Shown: one piece after another, positions 32,085 through 40,618 of the stretch
Position numbering within the stretch: the stretch's first letter is position 1
Layout of the letters: every line of letters begins with the position of its first letter
DNA from: Comamonadaceae bacterium
GTDB lineage: Bacteria > Pseudomonadota > Gammaproteobacteria > Burkholderiales > Burkholderiaceae_C
Assembly (NCBI GenBank): GCA_027486495.1
Contig: JAIXOZ010000139.1
Coordinates: 1-46,496, forward strand
Length of the DNA stretch: 46,496 nucleotides
Direction of reading: 5' to 3'
Made by a program: the position numbers and the translations under genes
Notes under the pieces: generated by a model
What the model saw: only the letters and a program-made list of their open reading frames with translations
Told to the model about the DNA's origin: nothing
Database searches by the model: none

Positions 32085-32762
32085 ATGGATTGGTCCGCCC
32101 TTCACGTTTCGCTCACTTTGGCGGTTTTGACCACCTTGGCTTTGCTGCCGGTGGGCCTGGCGCTGGCCCGCTGGCTGGCCGTGACCGCCTGGGCAGGACG
32201 GCCTGTGGTCGAGGCTTTGCTGCTGCTGCCCTTGCTGCTGCCCCCCACCGTGATTGGGTTTTACTTTTTGGTGGCCTTTGGCCAAGGCAGCGCTTTGGGC
32301 GCGTGGCTGGCGGCCTCGGATGTTCGGCTGGTGTTCACCCTCGAAGGCCTGTTACTGGTGAGCTTGCTGGTCAACTTGCCGTTTATGGTGCAACCCATCC
32401 AGCGCGCTTTTGCGGCGGTGCCCCACAGCCTGCGCGAAGCGGCTTGGGTGTCGGGCCTGTCGAGTTGGCAAACCTTTTGGCGCATCGAGCTGCCACTGGC
32501 TTGGCCTGGTTTGTTGGCGGGCATGGCGCTCACCGTGGCGCACACGCTGGGCGAGTTTGGCGTGGTGCTGATGGTGGGCGGCAACATCGAGGGCGAAACC
32601 CGCACCCTGTCGGTGTCGCTGTATGACAAGGTGCAGGGCATGGATTTGCAATCGGCCCATGTGATGGCGCTGGCGCTGGTGGGTGTGTCTTTGCTGGCGT
32701 TGACGCTGGTGCTGGCGTTTGACCGGGTGGGCCAGCGTGGCCGTGCCCTGCAGGAGCGCTGA
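32085..32762 (+). CDS. modB: Molybdate ABC transporter permease
   Basis: A 225-residue membrane protein with five hydrophobic segments. The cytoplasmic EAA loop that contacts ModC is EAAWVSGLSSWQTFWRIELPLAWPG, and the next segment TVAHTLGEFGVVLMVGGNIEGETRT is diagnostic for ModB. It forms the molybdate channel in the inner membrane. Its TGA overlaps the modC ATG by one base, so both are translationally coupled. Confidence 0.96.
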   Translation: MDWSALHVSLTLAVLTTLALLPVGLALARWLAVTAWAGRPVVEALLLLPLLLPPTVIGFYFLVAFGQGSALGAWLAASDVRLVFTLEGLLLVSLLVNLPFMVQPIQRAFAAVPHSLREAAWVSGLSSWQTFWRIELPLAWPGLLAGMALTVAHTLGEFGVVLMVGGNIEGETRTLSVSLYDKVQGMDLQSAHVMALALVGVSLLALTLVLAFDRVGQRGRALQER

Positions 32763-33931
32763 TGACCGGATTGCAAGTGCAATTACGCTCGGCCAGCCCG
32801 ATCCAGCTCGAGGCGGAGTTTGACTGCGGCGCGGGCGAGCTGGTGGCGCTTGTTGGGCCCTCAGGCAGCGGCAAAACCAGCATGCTGCGCGCCATCGCCG
32901 GGCTGTGGACACCGGCCGATGTGCAAGGCCACATTCGGGTGGCGGGCCAGGCCTGGCTGGACACGGCAGCAGGCGTGCAGCTCAGCCCGCAGCAGCGCCG
33001 GGCGGGCCTGGTGTTTCAACATTACGCGTTGTTTCCGCACATGACGGCTCAAGCCAATGTGGCGCTGGCCGCTGGGCCGGGTTGGTCGAGCGCCGATGTG
33101 CAGACCTTGCTGGCCCGCCTGGGGCTGGCCACGCTGAGTCAGCGCAGGCCCTCGCAACTGTCGGGTGGTCAGCAGCAGCGTGTGGCGCTGGCGCGGGCGC
33201 TGGTGCGGGTCATGCCCAGGCCCACAGCCGACTCAAGCCCAACACCCCAAGCACTGCCAGGTGTCTTGCTGCTGGACGAGCCTTTTTCTGCGGTGGATGC
33301 ACCCACACGCCAGACGCTTTACCGTGAGTTGGCTGCTTTGCGCCAAAAGGTGTCGGTGCCCATGGTGCTGGTCACGCACGACCTGGCAGAAGCCCGCCGC
33401 CTGGCCGACCGGGTGGTGATTGTTGACGCGGGCCAGACCCTGCAAACGGGCGAGCCCGCCCGCGTGTTTGCCAGCCCGCGCAATGCCCGGGTGGCCGAAT
33501 TGGTGGGCATTCAAAACCACTTTGAGGGGCGCTTTTTCAAGGACCACGCCGACTGGGGGCGCTTGCGCTGGACCGCTGCGGCAGCATCAGAAACGGGGCT
33601 GGATTTGAGGGTGTTCGACAAGAACAAGATCGACGACGGCACCCGGGTGACTTGGGTGCTGAACGGGGAACAGGTGGATGTGATGGCCGATGGGCAGGCG
33701 CCCGACATGGTGCCACCGGGTCACACCCGCTTGCGCTGCCAGTTGTTGGAGGTCTTGTCGCTGGGCGAGATCAGTTTGTGCACGCTCAGGCCGCAAGCCT
33801 TGCCGAGCCAAACCATCACTTTGAACCTGACCACTCGCCTGCTGCAGCGTTTGCAGGTTGGTTGCGGCAGCTGGGTTCAGCTGCAGATTTCACCCGAGGC
33901 GCTGCACATCATGCCGGTGCGGACAAAATAA
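32762..33931 (+). CDS. modC: Molybdate ABC transporter ATP-binding protein
   Basis: 389 residues. Walker A is GPSGSGKTS, the signature is LSGGQQQRVALARAL, Walker B LLLDEPFSAVD and the switch His is in LVTHDLAEA. An insertion of about 20 residues (rich in Pro and Ser) separates the signature from Walker B. The C-terminal 130 residues form a TOBE/Mop-like molybdate-binding domain, which normally lets ModC sense intracellular molybdate. It powers import through ModB. The gene is last in modABC and is followed by a hairpin. Confidence 0.95.
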   Translation: MTGLQVQLRSASPIQLEAEFDCGAGELVALVGPSGSGKTSMLRAIAGLWTPADVQGHIRVAGQAWLDTAAGVQLSPQQRRAGLVFQHYALFPHMTAQANVALAAGPGWSSADVQTLLARLGLATLSQRRPSQLSGGQQQRVALARALVRVMPRPTADSSPTPQALPGVLLLDEPFSAVDAPTRQTLYRELAALRQKVSVPMVLVTHDLAEARRLADRVVIVDAGQTLQTGEPARVFASPRNARVAELVGIQNHFEGRFFKDHADWGRLRWTAAAASETGLDLRVFDKNKIDDGTRVTWVLNGEQVDVMADGQAPDMVPPGHTRLRCQLLEVLSLGEISLCTLRPQALPSQTITLNLTTRLLQRLQVGCGSWVQLQISPEALHIMPVRTK

Positions 33932-33960
33932 AACCCGCAAAGCACGGGCTGTTGCGGGTT
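33932..33960 (-). terminator. Terminator shared by modC and the 44-aa protein gene
   Basis: AACCCGCAA (33932-33940) and TTGCGGGTT (33952-33960) form a perfect 9-bp stem with an 11-base loop. On the minus strand it is followed by a T-rich tract (TTTTATTTTG), so it should end the leftward small-protein transcript; towards the right it has the hairpin but few T. It sits directly after the modC stop. Confidence 0.75.
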
Positions 33961-34003
33961 GGGTGGGTGCTGCCAGGGCGACGCACCGGGAGGCTGCAAA
34001 GCC

Positions 34004-34138
34004 TCAGGCCATGAACACGGCAATGAAGGCCAGCAGGAAAATCAGCACGGCACCAGCAGCGGGAATGACCACGGGAATGTGCTTGACCACGTTTTCAACG
34101 GGATCGTCGGATGTGTGAGCGTCGTTGTGATTGGACAT
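34004..34138 (-). CDS. 44-aa single-span membrane protein
   Basis: A small protein starting MSNHNDAHTSDDPVENVV, with one hydrophobic segment (IPVVIPAAGAVLIFLLAFIAVFMA) that runs to the C-terminus. A GAGG ribosome-binding site lies 6-7 bp ahead of the ATG, and a terminator hairpin lies 44 bp after the stop, which support a real gene. The His/Asp-rich N-terminus could face the cytoplasm. I recall similar tiny proteins in Comamonadaceae but no function; a small subunit of a respiratory or transport complex is one possibility. Confidence 0.7.
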   Translation of the reverse strand: MSNHNDAHTSDDPVENVVKHIPVVIPAAGAVLIFLLAFIAVFMA

Positions 34139-34261
34139 GTGAACCTCAGAACAAGAATGGCCGTATTGTAGCCAAGCCGAGCGGGCCAATTTGTTGGGGC
34201 AAAGTGCCGCGCCCCAGTAATTCGGGACGGCACCTTGCACAGCGGCTTGGATGAGGGTGCT

Positions 34262-35716
34262 TCAGAACGGGTAGTGGCGCGGGGTGGTTTGAATGGTGAC
34301 CCAGCGCAGTTCGGTGAATTCGTTGATGCCCGCTTTGCCACCAAAGCGGCCATAACCACTGCCTTTCACCCCACCGAAAGGCATCTGAGCCTCATCGTGT
34401 ACCGTGGGACCATTGACATGGCAAATGCCGGAGTCGATCTTTCGGGCCACGTTGAACGCACGCGCAATGTCTTTGCCAAACACCGAAGAGGACAAGCCGT
34501 ATTCGTTGTCGTTGGCACAGGCAATGGCCTCTTCAACGCCTTTGACGCGGACGATGGCTTTGACGGGCGCAAAACTCTCTTCGCGGTAAATGCGCATGGC
34601 CGGTGTCACATGATCGAGGAGCGTGGCGGGCATCAGCGTGTCGGTGGACTTGCCGCCACAAACCAGCTTGGCACCCTTGGCCAGTGCATCGTCGATCAGG
34701 CCGTTGCAATGCTCCACGGTGCCCATGCCAATCACGCTGCCCAGGACCACAGGCTCGGGTTTGCGTGGGTCGCCCAAGGGCAGGTTGCTGGCTTTGTTGG
34801 CAAAGCGTTTGACGAATTCGTCGGCAATTTTTTCGTCCACGATGATGCGTTCGGTGCTCATGCAAATTTGACCGCTGTTGGCAAAACTGCCAAAGGTCGC
34901 GCCATTGACGGCATCGTCGATGTCGGCGTCGTCAAGGATCACCATGGGCGCCTTGCCCCCCAGCTCCAGAATCGCGGGCTTGAGGTATTTGGCGCAGGTT
35001 TGCGCGATGATTTTCCCTACCTTGGTCGACCCGGTGAAATTCACTCGGCGAACCGCTGGGTGAGAGATCATGGCCTCTACAACGGCACCGGCGTCTGCAG
35101 GCGCGTTGGTGATGTAGTTCACCACGCCAGCAGGAAAGCCAGCTTCTTGAAAGGCTTCCACAATCAGTTGGTGTGTTTTGGGGCAGTTCTCAGACCCTTT
35201 GAGGATGACCGTGTTGCCGCAGGCCAAAGGGGTCGCGATGGCGCGCACACCCAAAATCACTGGGGCGTTCCAGGGTGCAATGCCCAACACCACACCCGCA
35301 GGTTGACGAATGCCCATGGCCAGACTGCCAGGCACATCCGACGGGATGACTTCACCAGAGACTTGGGTGGTCAGGGATGCGGCTTCGCGGATCATGCCTG
35401 CGGCCAAAAACACATTGAAGCCCGCCCACATGCCAGTGGCCCCAGTTTCGGCGGGAACCGCTTCGATGAAATCCGGTGTTTTCGCTTCCAATTTATCGGC
35501 CGCTTTGAGCAGCAGGGCTCTTCTTTCGTTGGGCCCTGTTTCGCTCCAGGTTTTGAACGCTTCGGCAGCTGCTTCGACCGCCAAAATCGCGTCGGCTGTG
35601 GACGCCGCGGGTGCGCGGGTGGCCACGGTGCCATCCAGAGGATTGCGCCTCTCAAAGGTGGCGTTGTTTTCGGCAGTGACCTTGAGGCCATTGATGAGCA
35701 TGGACATATCGGACAT
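34262..35716 (-). CDS. NAD(P)-dependent aldehyde dehydrogenase (vanillin/salicylaldehyde type)
   Basis: 484 residues of the ALDH superfamily. GIAPWNAPVILGVRAIATPLACGNTV forms the cofactor-binding region, LELGGKAPMVILDDAD contains the general-base Glu, and FANSGQICMSTERIIV contains the catalytic Cys. The C-terminus has EESFAPVKAIVRV and the GVKGSGYGRFGGKAGI loop. SGQICMST is typical of vanillin, benzaldehyde or salicylaldehyde dehydrogenases. An AGGAG site precedes the start at 35716. As last gene of the ABC-importer operon controlled by the divergent AraC regulator, it probably oxidises an aldehyde derived from the imported compound. Confidence 0.92.
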   Translation of the reverse strand: MSDMSMLINGLKVTAENNATFERRNPLDGTVATRAPAASTADAILAVEAAAEAFKTWSETGPNERRALLLKAADKLEAKTPDFIEAVPAETGATGMWAGFNVFLAAGMIREAASLTTQVSGEVIPSDVPGSLAMGIRQPAGVVLGIAPWNAPVILGVRAIATPLACGNTVILKGSENCPKTHQLIVEAFQEAGFPAGVVNYITNAPADAGAVVEAMISHPAVRRVNFTGSTKVGKIIAQTCAKYLKPAILELGGKAPMVILDDADIDDAVNGATFGSFANSGQICMSTERIIVDEKIADEFVKRFANKASNLPLGDPRKPEPVVLGSVIGMGTVEHCNGLIDDALAKGAKLVCGGKSTDTLMPATLLDHVTPAMRIYREESFAPVKAIVRVKGVEEAIACANDNEYGLSSSVFGKDIARAFNVARKIDSGICHVNGPTVHDEAQMPFGGVKGSGYGRFGGKAGINEFTELRWVTIQTTPRHYPF

Positions 35717-35743
35717 GGAAATGCACTCCTGGAAAATGAAAAA

Positions 35744-36544
35744 TCAAATGGATCGAACCGTTTTTTCTAGCGCTTGCGATGCGGAGCGTGTCTCGCTGGA
35801 TGCTGCGCCCAAATAGGCTTCGCGGATGACACTGGAGCGCACCAGCAACTGCGATGAACCGTGCGCCACCAAAGTGCCGCGCTCGATGACGTAACCCCGG
35901 TCGGCGACGGCCAGTGCTTTTCTGACGTTTTGCTCCACCATCAAAACCGTGGTGCCGCTGTCGGCGATGCGCCGCGTCATTTGCAGCAATTCATCGACCA
36001 TGCGGGGCGCCAAGCCCAAAGAAGGCTCGTCCAGCATCAAGAGCTTGGGCGCGGACATCATGGCGCGGGCGATGGCGACCATCTGTTGTTCGCCACCACT
36101 CATCGTGCCCGCCAGTTGGTTAAATCGCTCGCGCAGTTTGGGAAAGTCATCCATCACCGCACTCATGCGTGCTTGGCGGTCCGCCGCCGACTGCAACCAT
36201 CCCCCCAGTTCCAGGTTTTCCTGAACCGTCATTTGTGGGAAAAGTTGCCGGCCCTCGGGCACCAAGGCCATACCGGCTTGAACGATCTCGTGGGGTTTTT
36301 CAGGCAAGTCATCGCCATTGAACAAGACCTCGCCGCGCATGGGTATTTGGCCAGACAGGGCGCGCAAAAGCGTGGTCTTGCCCGCACCATTTGGCCCCAA
36401 AATGACCGTTAACCCGGGCAGGACGTCAAAGTTCAAATTGCGAACCACTTCAAAGGGTCCATACCCTGCAGACAGGCCGCGCACCTTGAGCTGGGCTTTT
36501 CCTGATCCACCCAGCACAAAGGGTTGAGGGCGATACCACATCAT
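35744..36544 (-). CDS. Branched-chain-type ABC transporter ATPase, LivF-like
   Basis: 266 residues. Walker A GPNGAGKTT, signature MSGGEQQMVAIARAMM, Walker B LLMLDEPSLGLAP and the switch VLMVEQNV are all intact; VPEGRQLFPQMTVQENLELG is typical of LivF. An N-terminal extension of about 15 residues (MMWYRPQPFVLGG) precedes the core. The start overlaps the stop of the LivG-like gene by 4 bp. With LivG it should form the ATPase pair of an importer for branched-chain amino acids or, given the neighbours, an aromatic or amide-type acid. Confidence 0.93.
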   Translation of the reverse strand: MMWYRPQPFVLGGSGKAQLKVRGLSAGYGPFEVVRNLNFDVLPGLTVILGPNGAGKTTLLRALSGQIPMRGEVLFNGDDLPEKPHEIVQAGMALVPEGRQLFPQMTVQENLELGGWLQSAADRQARMSAVMDDFPKLRERFNQLAGTMSGGEQQMVAIARAMMSAPKLLMLDEPSLGLAPRMVDELLQMTRRIADSGTTVLMVEQNVRKALAVADRGYVIERGTLVAHGSSQLLVRSSVIREAYLGAASSETRSASQALEKTVRSI

Positions 36545-37335
36545 GTCAATCCCTCCGAAGCGTTGACCATTTCGTCACCCAAATAAGCCTCGATGACTTC
36601 CTTGTTGCGGACCACTTCCGAGGGCCTGGCGTCGGCAATTTTTTTACCCTGATGGAGAACGATCACCCGCTCAACATGCTTGAGCAAGATCTTCACCGCA
36701 TGCTCGATCCAGATGACTGACAAATCCAGCTCATCGCGCAGTCGGCGAATGAGACGGGCCATCTCTTCCACTTCAATTTCGGTCAAGCCTGCAGCCACCT
36801 CATCGAGCAGCAAAATCCTGGGCCGTGTCGACAAGGCCATGCCGATCTCCAAGATGCGTTGCTGTGAGGGGGTGATGGCAGCAGCCGGCAAATCGGCCAG
36901 ATGAGACAAGCCAATCACCGACAAAATGCTGCTCACGTCACGCAGTGCCCATGGCACGCCGACCTCTTCGCCCCAAAAAATGTATTTGCGCGGTCTGCGG
37001 CCTGCAAACTGCAAGCCAAAGCGGATGTTTTCACTGACGCTCAAGTCTGCAAACACGCGCGGTGTCTGAAAAGTCCTGGCCAGCCCGCGTGCTGCAAAGC
37101 TGTGCGGAGCGGCACCGGCCAGGGACTTGCCCTCGATGGCGAGCTGTCCGCTGGTCAGCGGCGTGACGCCCGAGATGGCATTGAAGAACGTGGTTTTGCC
37201 AGCACCGTTGGGCCCCATGATGCCCACCAATTCGCCGTCTTGGATGTCCACACTCACCGCATCCACAGCGGTCAGTCCGCCAAAGCGCACGGTGATGTCT
37301 TGGGCACGCAGCAGGATGTTTTTAGGCGCCGACAA
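36541..37335 (-). CDS. Branched-chain-type ABC transporter ATPase, LivG-like, with aberrant signature motif
   Basis: 264 residues. Walker A is GPNGAGKTTFFNAISG, Walker B LLLDEVAAGL, and a LivG-type extension follows the D-loop with VIWIEHAVKILLKHVERVIVLHQG. The ABC signature, normally LSxGQ/LSGGQ, reads ITPSQQRILEIG (encoded near 36861-36880): both glycines are lost. The start overlaps the 3' end of the LivM-like gene by 14 bp. If the aberrant signature is real, the ATP site formed with the LivF Walker A would be degenerate, as in some asymmetric ABC transporters. Otherwise a standard LivG. Confidence 0.9.
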   Translation of the reverse strand: MSAPKNILLRAQDITVRFGGLTAVDAVSVDIQDGELVGIMGPNGAGKTTFFNAISGVTPLTSGQLAIEGKSLAGAAPHSFAARGLARTFQTPRVFADLSVSENIRFGLQFAGRRPRKYIFWGEEVGVPWALRDVSSILSVIGLSHLADLPAAAITPSQQRILEIGMALSTRPRILLLDEVAAGLTEIEVEEMARLIRRLRDELDLSVIWIEHAVKILLKHVERVIVLHQGKKIADARPSEVVRNKEVIEAYLGDEMVNASEGLT

Positions 37336-38344
37336 TGCGTCTCTCCTTGGCGCGTTTTTTGTTGCGCGCTTTGTCCCCGCTCAAGTCATAGCGAAGATCT
37401 TTCCACCATTGGCGCGTATCAGTGCGCCAGTCTTTGAAGGTTTGCCAGCGCAAGGAAGCCAGACCGCCGGGCAAATAGAGCACACTGAGGATCAACAAAA
37501 ACCCGAGTGTCATCATGTAAATCTGAGGCGCTTGCAAGCGCAAGGTCTCGGCCAAAATGCTGAAGACAATGGCCGCAATCAGGGGTCCCCAGATGGTCAT
37601 GGCCCCGCCGATCAGGGCAATCAACACCGTCTGAAAACCGATGAACGGGTTAAAAGCCGTGTGCGGGTCAATGTAGGTCCAGCGCACGGCCATCGCAGCC
37701 CCCACGCCGCCCGCCACCGCAGCCGTGAAGGCAAAACCCGCCACTTTGATCCACCGCGTGTTGACCCCCAGGGTCTGGGCGCGTTGTTCATCGCCGCCAA
37801 TGCCCAGCAGCGCCAGGCCAAAGCGGGTGCGGCGCAAGCCGATCGACAGGCCCACCGAGATCACAGCCAGCAACAAAACCGTGTGGTAAATGGTGCTCAT
37901 CTCGGGCACGGTCGTCAGCACCCGGCCTACGGTGCCATGCACGGACTTCTCGTAATAGCTGATGGCGTGTCGAATCAATTCGGCCATGCCGAAGGTCAGC
38001 ACAGCAAAGTAAGTCCCTCGAAGGTGCAACACCCCCAAACCCATGACCACCGCCACAGCCGCTGCCACGCCAGACCCCAGCGCGATGGCACTGGCCCAAG
38101 GCAAGGTGTCCAGGTTCATGGCCGTGGTGTAGGCGCCCAGACCAAAAAAGGCGGAAGTGGCCAATGACAAATAGCGCGAGGCGCCACAGAAGAAGCCCCA
38201 GCTGGTCGACAAGGCGACGTACATCAAGCACGTCAGCGCCATCGACATCGCAAATTCGCTGCCATACCCGGGCAGTGCCAATGCCCAGCCTGTCAGGCCA
38301 AACAGCACCAGCACATCACGCCACAACAAGTTCTTGGAGTTCAT
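37322..38344 (-). CDS. Branched-chain-type ABC transporter permease, LivM-like
   Basis: A 340-residue membrane protein with about nine hydrophobic segments. SWGFFCGASRYLSLATSAFFGLGAYTTAM and the cytoplasmic GLRRTRFGLALLGIGGDEQRAQTLGVNTRWIKVAGFAFTAAVAGGVGAAM are signatures of LivM; RFGLALLGIGGDE is the EAA-equivalent coupling loop. The basic C-terminal extension (about 40 residues) is longer than usual. The start overlaps the stop of the LivH-like gene by 4 bp. Confidence 0.93.
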   Translation of the reverse strand: MNSKNLLWRDVLVLFGLTGWALALPGYGSEFAMSMALTCLMYVALSTSWGFFCGASRYLSLATSAFFGLGAYTTAMNLDTLPWASAIALGSGVAAAVAVVMGLGVLHLRGTYFAVLTFGMAELIRHAISYYEKSVHGTVGRVLTTVPEMSTIYHTVLLLAVISVGLSIGLRRTRFGLALLGIGGDEQRAQTLGVNTRWIKVAGFAFTAAVAGGVGAAMAVRWTYIDPHTAFNPFIGFQTVLIALIGGAMTIWGPLIAAIVFSILAETLRLQAPQIYMMTLGFLLILSVLYLPGGLASLRWQTFKDWRTDTRQWWKDLRYDLSGDKARNKKRAKERRIVGA

Positions 38345-39216
38345 TTTGCAAAAAGCCCTCGCGGACGAAACAACAACACGCCAATGAAGACGACATAAGA
38401 CAACAGCGCCTTGAGTGACGGGTTGGTGAAGTGCATGCCCAGTGCTTCAATCACGCCCAACATGAGGCCTCCTGCCAGTGCGCCGCCCATGCTGCCAAAA
38501 CCGCCCAGGGTGATGACGATCAGGGCCGTCACGGTGTAGGGTTCGCCCATCGACGGCGAAATCGTGTAAGCCATCGAGAGCAAACACCCAGCCAATCCGG
38601 ACAGACCGAGGCCGATGCCAAACATCAAGGGGTGCAAGGTGCGCGTGTTGATGCCCACCAATTGCGCACCCACTTGCGACTGCATGAGTGCTCTGACACC
38701 TTTGCCCAGCAAAGTCTTTCGCAAAACGAGCATCAAGCCCAGACTGAACACCAAGGCCATGGCAAACACCAACAATTTGTTGCCTGCGAACTGCGCCCCT
38801 CCCATGGCTACAGGATCGGTCATGAAGTCGTAGCCCCGAAGTTCCCCCCCCCAAATGGCCGAGACCATGTTTTGGATCAGGAACATCAGGCCAAAGGCCA
38901 CCATCAAGCCGCGCGCTTCGAAAATGTCCAGGGTCGGCGATGTCGCATTGAGCCGCCTGAAGCACAGCCAGTGGATCACCAAGCCCAGCAGCATCAGCAC
39001 CCCAAAGGACACAGGCAACATGAGCAAAGGCGATAAGCCAAACTGGGTCTGGACCATCCAAGTGAGGTAGGCCCCCACCATCAAAAATTCACCGTGCGCG
39101 ATATTGAGGATGCGCATGAGGCCGTATTGCAAATTCAGCCCCAGCGCAACCAACGCGTAGATGCCGCCAGTGATCAAGCCACTGGCAATGAGCTCCAACC
39201 AGGCGGTCACCGACAC
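38341..39216 (-). CDS. Branched-chain-type ABC transporter permease, LivH-like
   Basis: A 291-residue membrane protein with eight or so hydrophobic segments. The start LIASGLITGGIYALVALGLNLQYGLMRILNIAHGEFLMVGAY and GKGVRALMQSQVGAQLVGIN (coupling region) are diagnostic of LivH, as is ITLGGFGSMGGALAGGLMLGVIEAL. It pairs with the LivM-like protein to form the channel. The gene begins 3 bp after the stop of the binding-protein gene. Confidence 0.94.
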   Translation of the reverse strand: MSVTAWLELIASGLITGGIYALVALGLNLQYGLMRILNIAHGEFLMVGAYLTWMVQTQFGLSPLLMLPVSFGVLMLLGLVIHWLCFRRLNATSPTLDIFEARGLMVAFGLMFLIQNMVSAIWGGELRGYDFMTDPVAMGGAQFAGNKLLVFAMALVFSLGLMLVLRKTLLGKGVRALMQSQVGAQLVGINTRTLHPLMFGIGLGLSGLAGCLLSMAYTISPSMGEPYTVTALIVITLGGFGSMGGALAGGLMLGVIEALGMHFTNPSLKALLSYVVFIGVLLFRPRGLFAK

Positions 39217-39219
39217 AGC

Positions 39220-40410
39220 TTACTTCCAGACAGGTTTGTTGGTGTTGATTTTGGCGGTGGCCAACTTGGGTGGCCAAACCACTTCAAACTCGCCGTTCTG
39301 CCACTGACTGACCGTGCCCGGTGTCGCGGTGTTCTCACTGCCCGTGAACTTAACGTCACCAATGATGGTCTTGTGGGTGGTGTTGGCGATGTAATCACGC
39401 AACGCTTTTTTATCGAGGCCCACTTGCTTGACGCCTGCGGTCAGGATCTCCAAGCCAGCCCATGTGTGGCCACTGGCCCAGCGATCGGGTTCTTTGCCCG
39501 CAAATTTCTTGGTGTGTGCGTCAAAGTAAGCCTTGGCACCAGGGCTGGTCTTGGCGTTCCAAGAGCCCATGCCCATGACGCCTTCTGCGCCTGCAGGGGT
39601 CATGACGTTGCGGTACAGCTGGAAAGCCGTGCCCACTGAGGCGTAGAAGAACTTGGGGTTGAAGCCCACTTCTTTGGACTGGCGGCTCGCCAAAATCGTG
39701 TCGGGTGGGTAGGTGAAGCCCACAAATGCATCCGGGTTCTTGTCTTTGATCGAGCGCAAAACAGGCGACAAGTCTTTCACGCCGCCGGGGTAGCTTTTTT
39801 CTTCCACCATTTGAATCCCACTGCCTTGCAATGCCACTTTCAAGGCGGCGTAATTCTCGAGGCCAAACAGGTCGTCCACATAAATGCAGGCAATGGTTTT
39901 GACGCCATTGGCCTTGAACATATCGACCAAGGCATTGGTCATGGGCGCAGGTTGTTGCAGCAACAAGAAGAAGTAGGGCAACTTCATCTCGACCAGCTTT
40001 CGGCTCAAGGCCGTGGGTGCCAAAAATGGGTAACCAAAACGGTTGGCCAAAGGTGCGACGGCAAAGTTGGCGTTGCTGCCCCAAGGTGGCAAGACCAGAT
40101 CGACTTTGTCGGAGCCCATCAGCTTTTCATAAGTTCTGACACAGGTTTCCACATCGCTGCGGTCATCGGAGCTGATCAGCTCGATCGGGCGTTTGACGCC
40201 TTTGACATCCAAACCACCTGCAGCATTGACCTGTTCAGCCCAGAGCAGGTAGTTGGGTTCTTGACTGACCTGAGCGCCGCCAGTCCATGGGCCGGTGCGG
40301 GCCATGGCGTAACCAATGCGCACAGGCTTGACTTGAGCACGCAAGGCGGGTGCCAGCGAAGCAGCACCCAAGGCTGCGGCACCTTGAATCATTTGTCGAC
40401 GGGTAGTCAT
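39220..40410 (-). CDS. Branched-chain-type ABC transporter periplasmic binding protein
   Basis: 396 residues. A twin-arginine-like signal (MTTRRQMIQGAAALGAASLAPALRAQ) leads to KPVRIGYAMARTGPWTGGA and a LivJ/LivK-type body (NAAGGLDVKGVKRPIELISSDDRSDVETCVRTYEKLM). These receptors bind branched-chain amino acids, amides or aromatic acids; ligand residues cannot be assigned. First gene of the operon, divergent from the AraC regulator; the operon continues with two permeases, two ATPases and the aldehyde dehydrogenase. The gene neighbourhood suggests an aromatic-type substrate. Confidence 0.93.
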   Translation of the reverse strand: MTTRRQMIQGAAALGAASLAPALRAQVKPVRIGYAMARTGPWTGGAQVSQEPNYLLWAEQVNAAGGLDVKGVKRPIELISSDDRSDVETCVRTYEKLMGSDKVDLVLPPWGSNANFAVAPLANRFGYPFLAPTALSRKLVEMKLPYFFLLLQQPAPMTNALVDMFKANGVKTIACIYVDDLFGLENYAALKVALQGSGIQMVEEKSYPGGVKDLSPVLRSIKDKNPDAFVGFTYPPDTILASRQSKEVGFNPKFFYASVGTAFQLYRNVMTPAGAEGVMGMGSWNAKTSPGAKAYFDAHTKKFAGKEPDRWASGHTWAGLEILTAGVKQVGLDKKALRDYIANTTHKTIIGDVKFTGSENTATPGTVSQWQNGEFEVVWPPKLATAKINTNKPVWK

Positions 40411-40531
40411 GTCTTGTCTCCTGTTGGTGGATCTGCTCAGACCCTGTTGTGTGAAAGAAAACCAACCCGTAACTTACTTGCAAAATGCCCACCGCGCTGT
40501 GCAATTTGTGCACTGTTTCAATACCAACATG

Positions 40532-40545
40532 CGTATTGGCATACG
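40532..40545. promoter_or_regulatory. Palindrome in the AraC / ABC-importer divergent region
   Basis: CGTAT, TGGC, ATACG forms a perfect 14-bp dyad, with an overlapping CCAA-N8-TTGG pair beginning at 40524. It lies midway between the binding-protein gene start (40410) and the AraC start (40619), a good position for a regulator controlling both directions. Confidence 0.35.
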
Positions 40546-40618
40546 GGTAATCCCTCAATCTTGGCCGTTGAGGGGAATTTCGGGCTTGTTCATAATCGTT
40601 TTTTCATACCAAAGCCCC

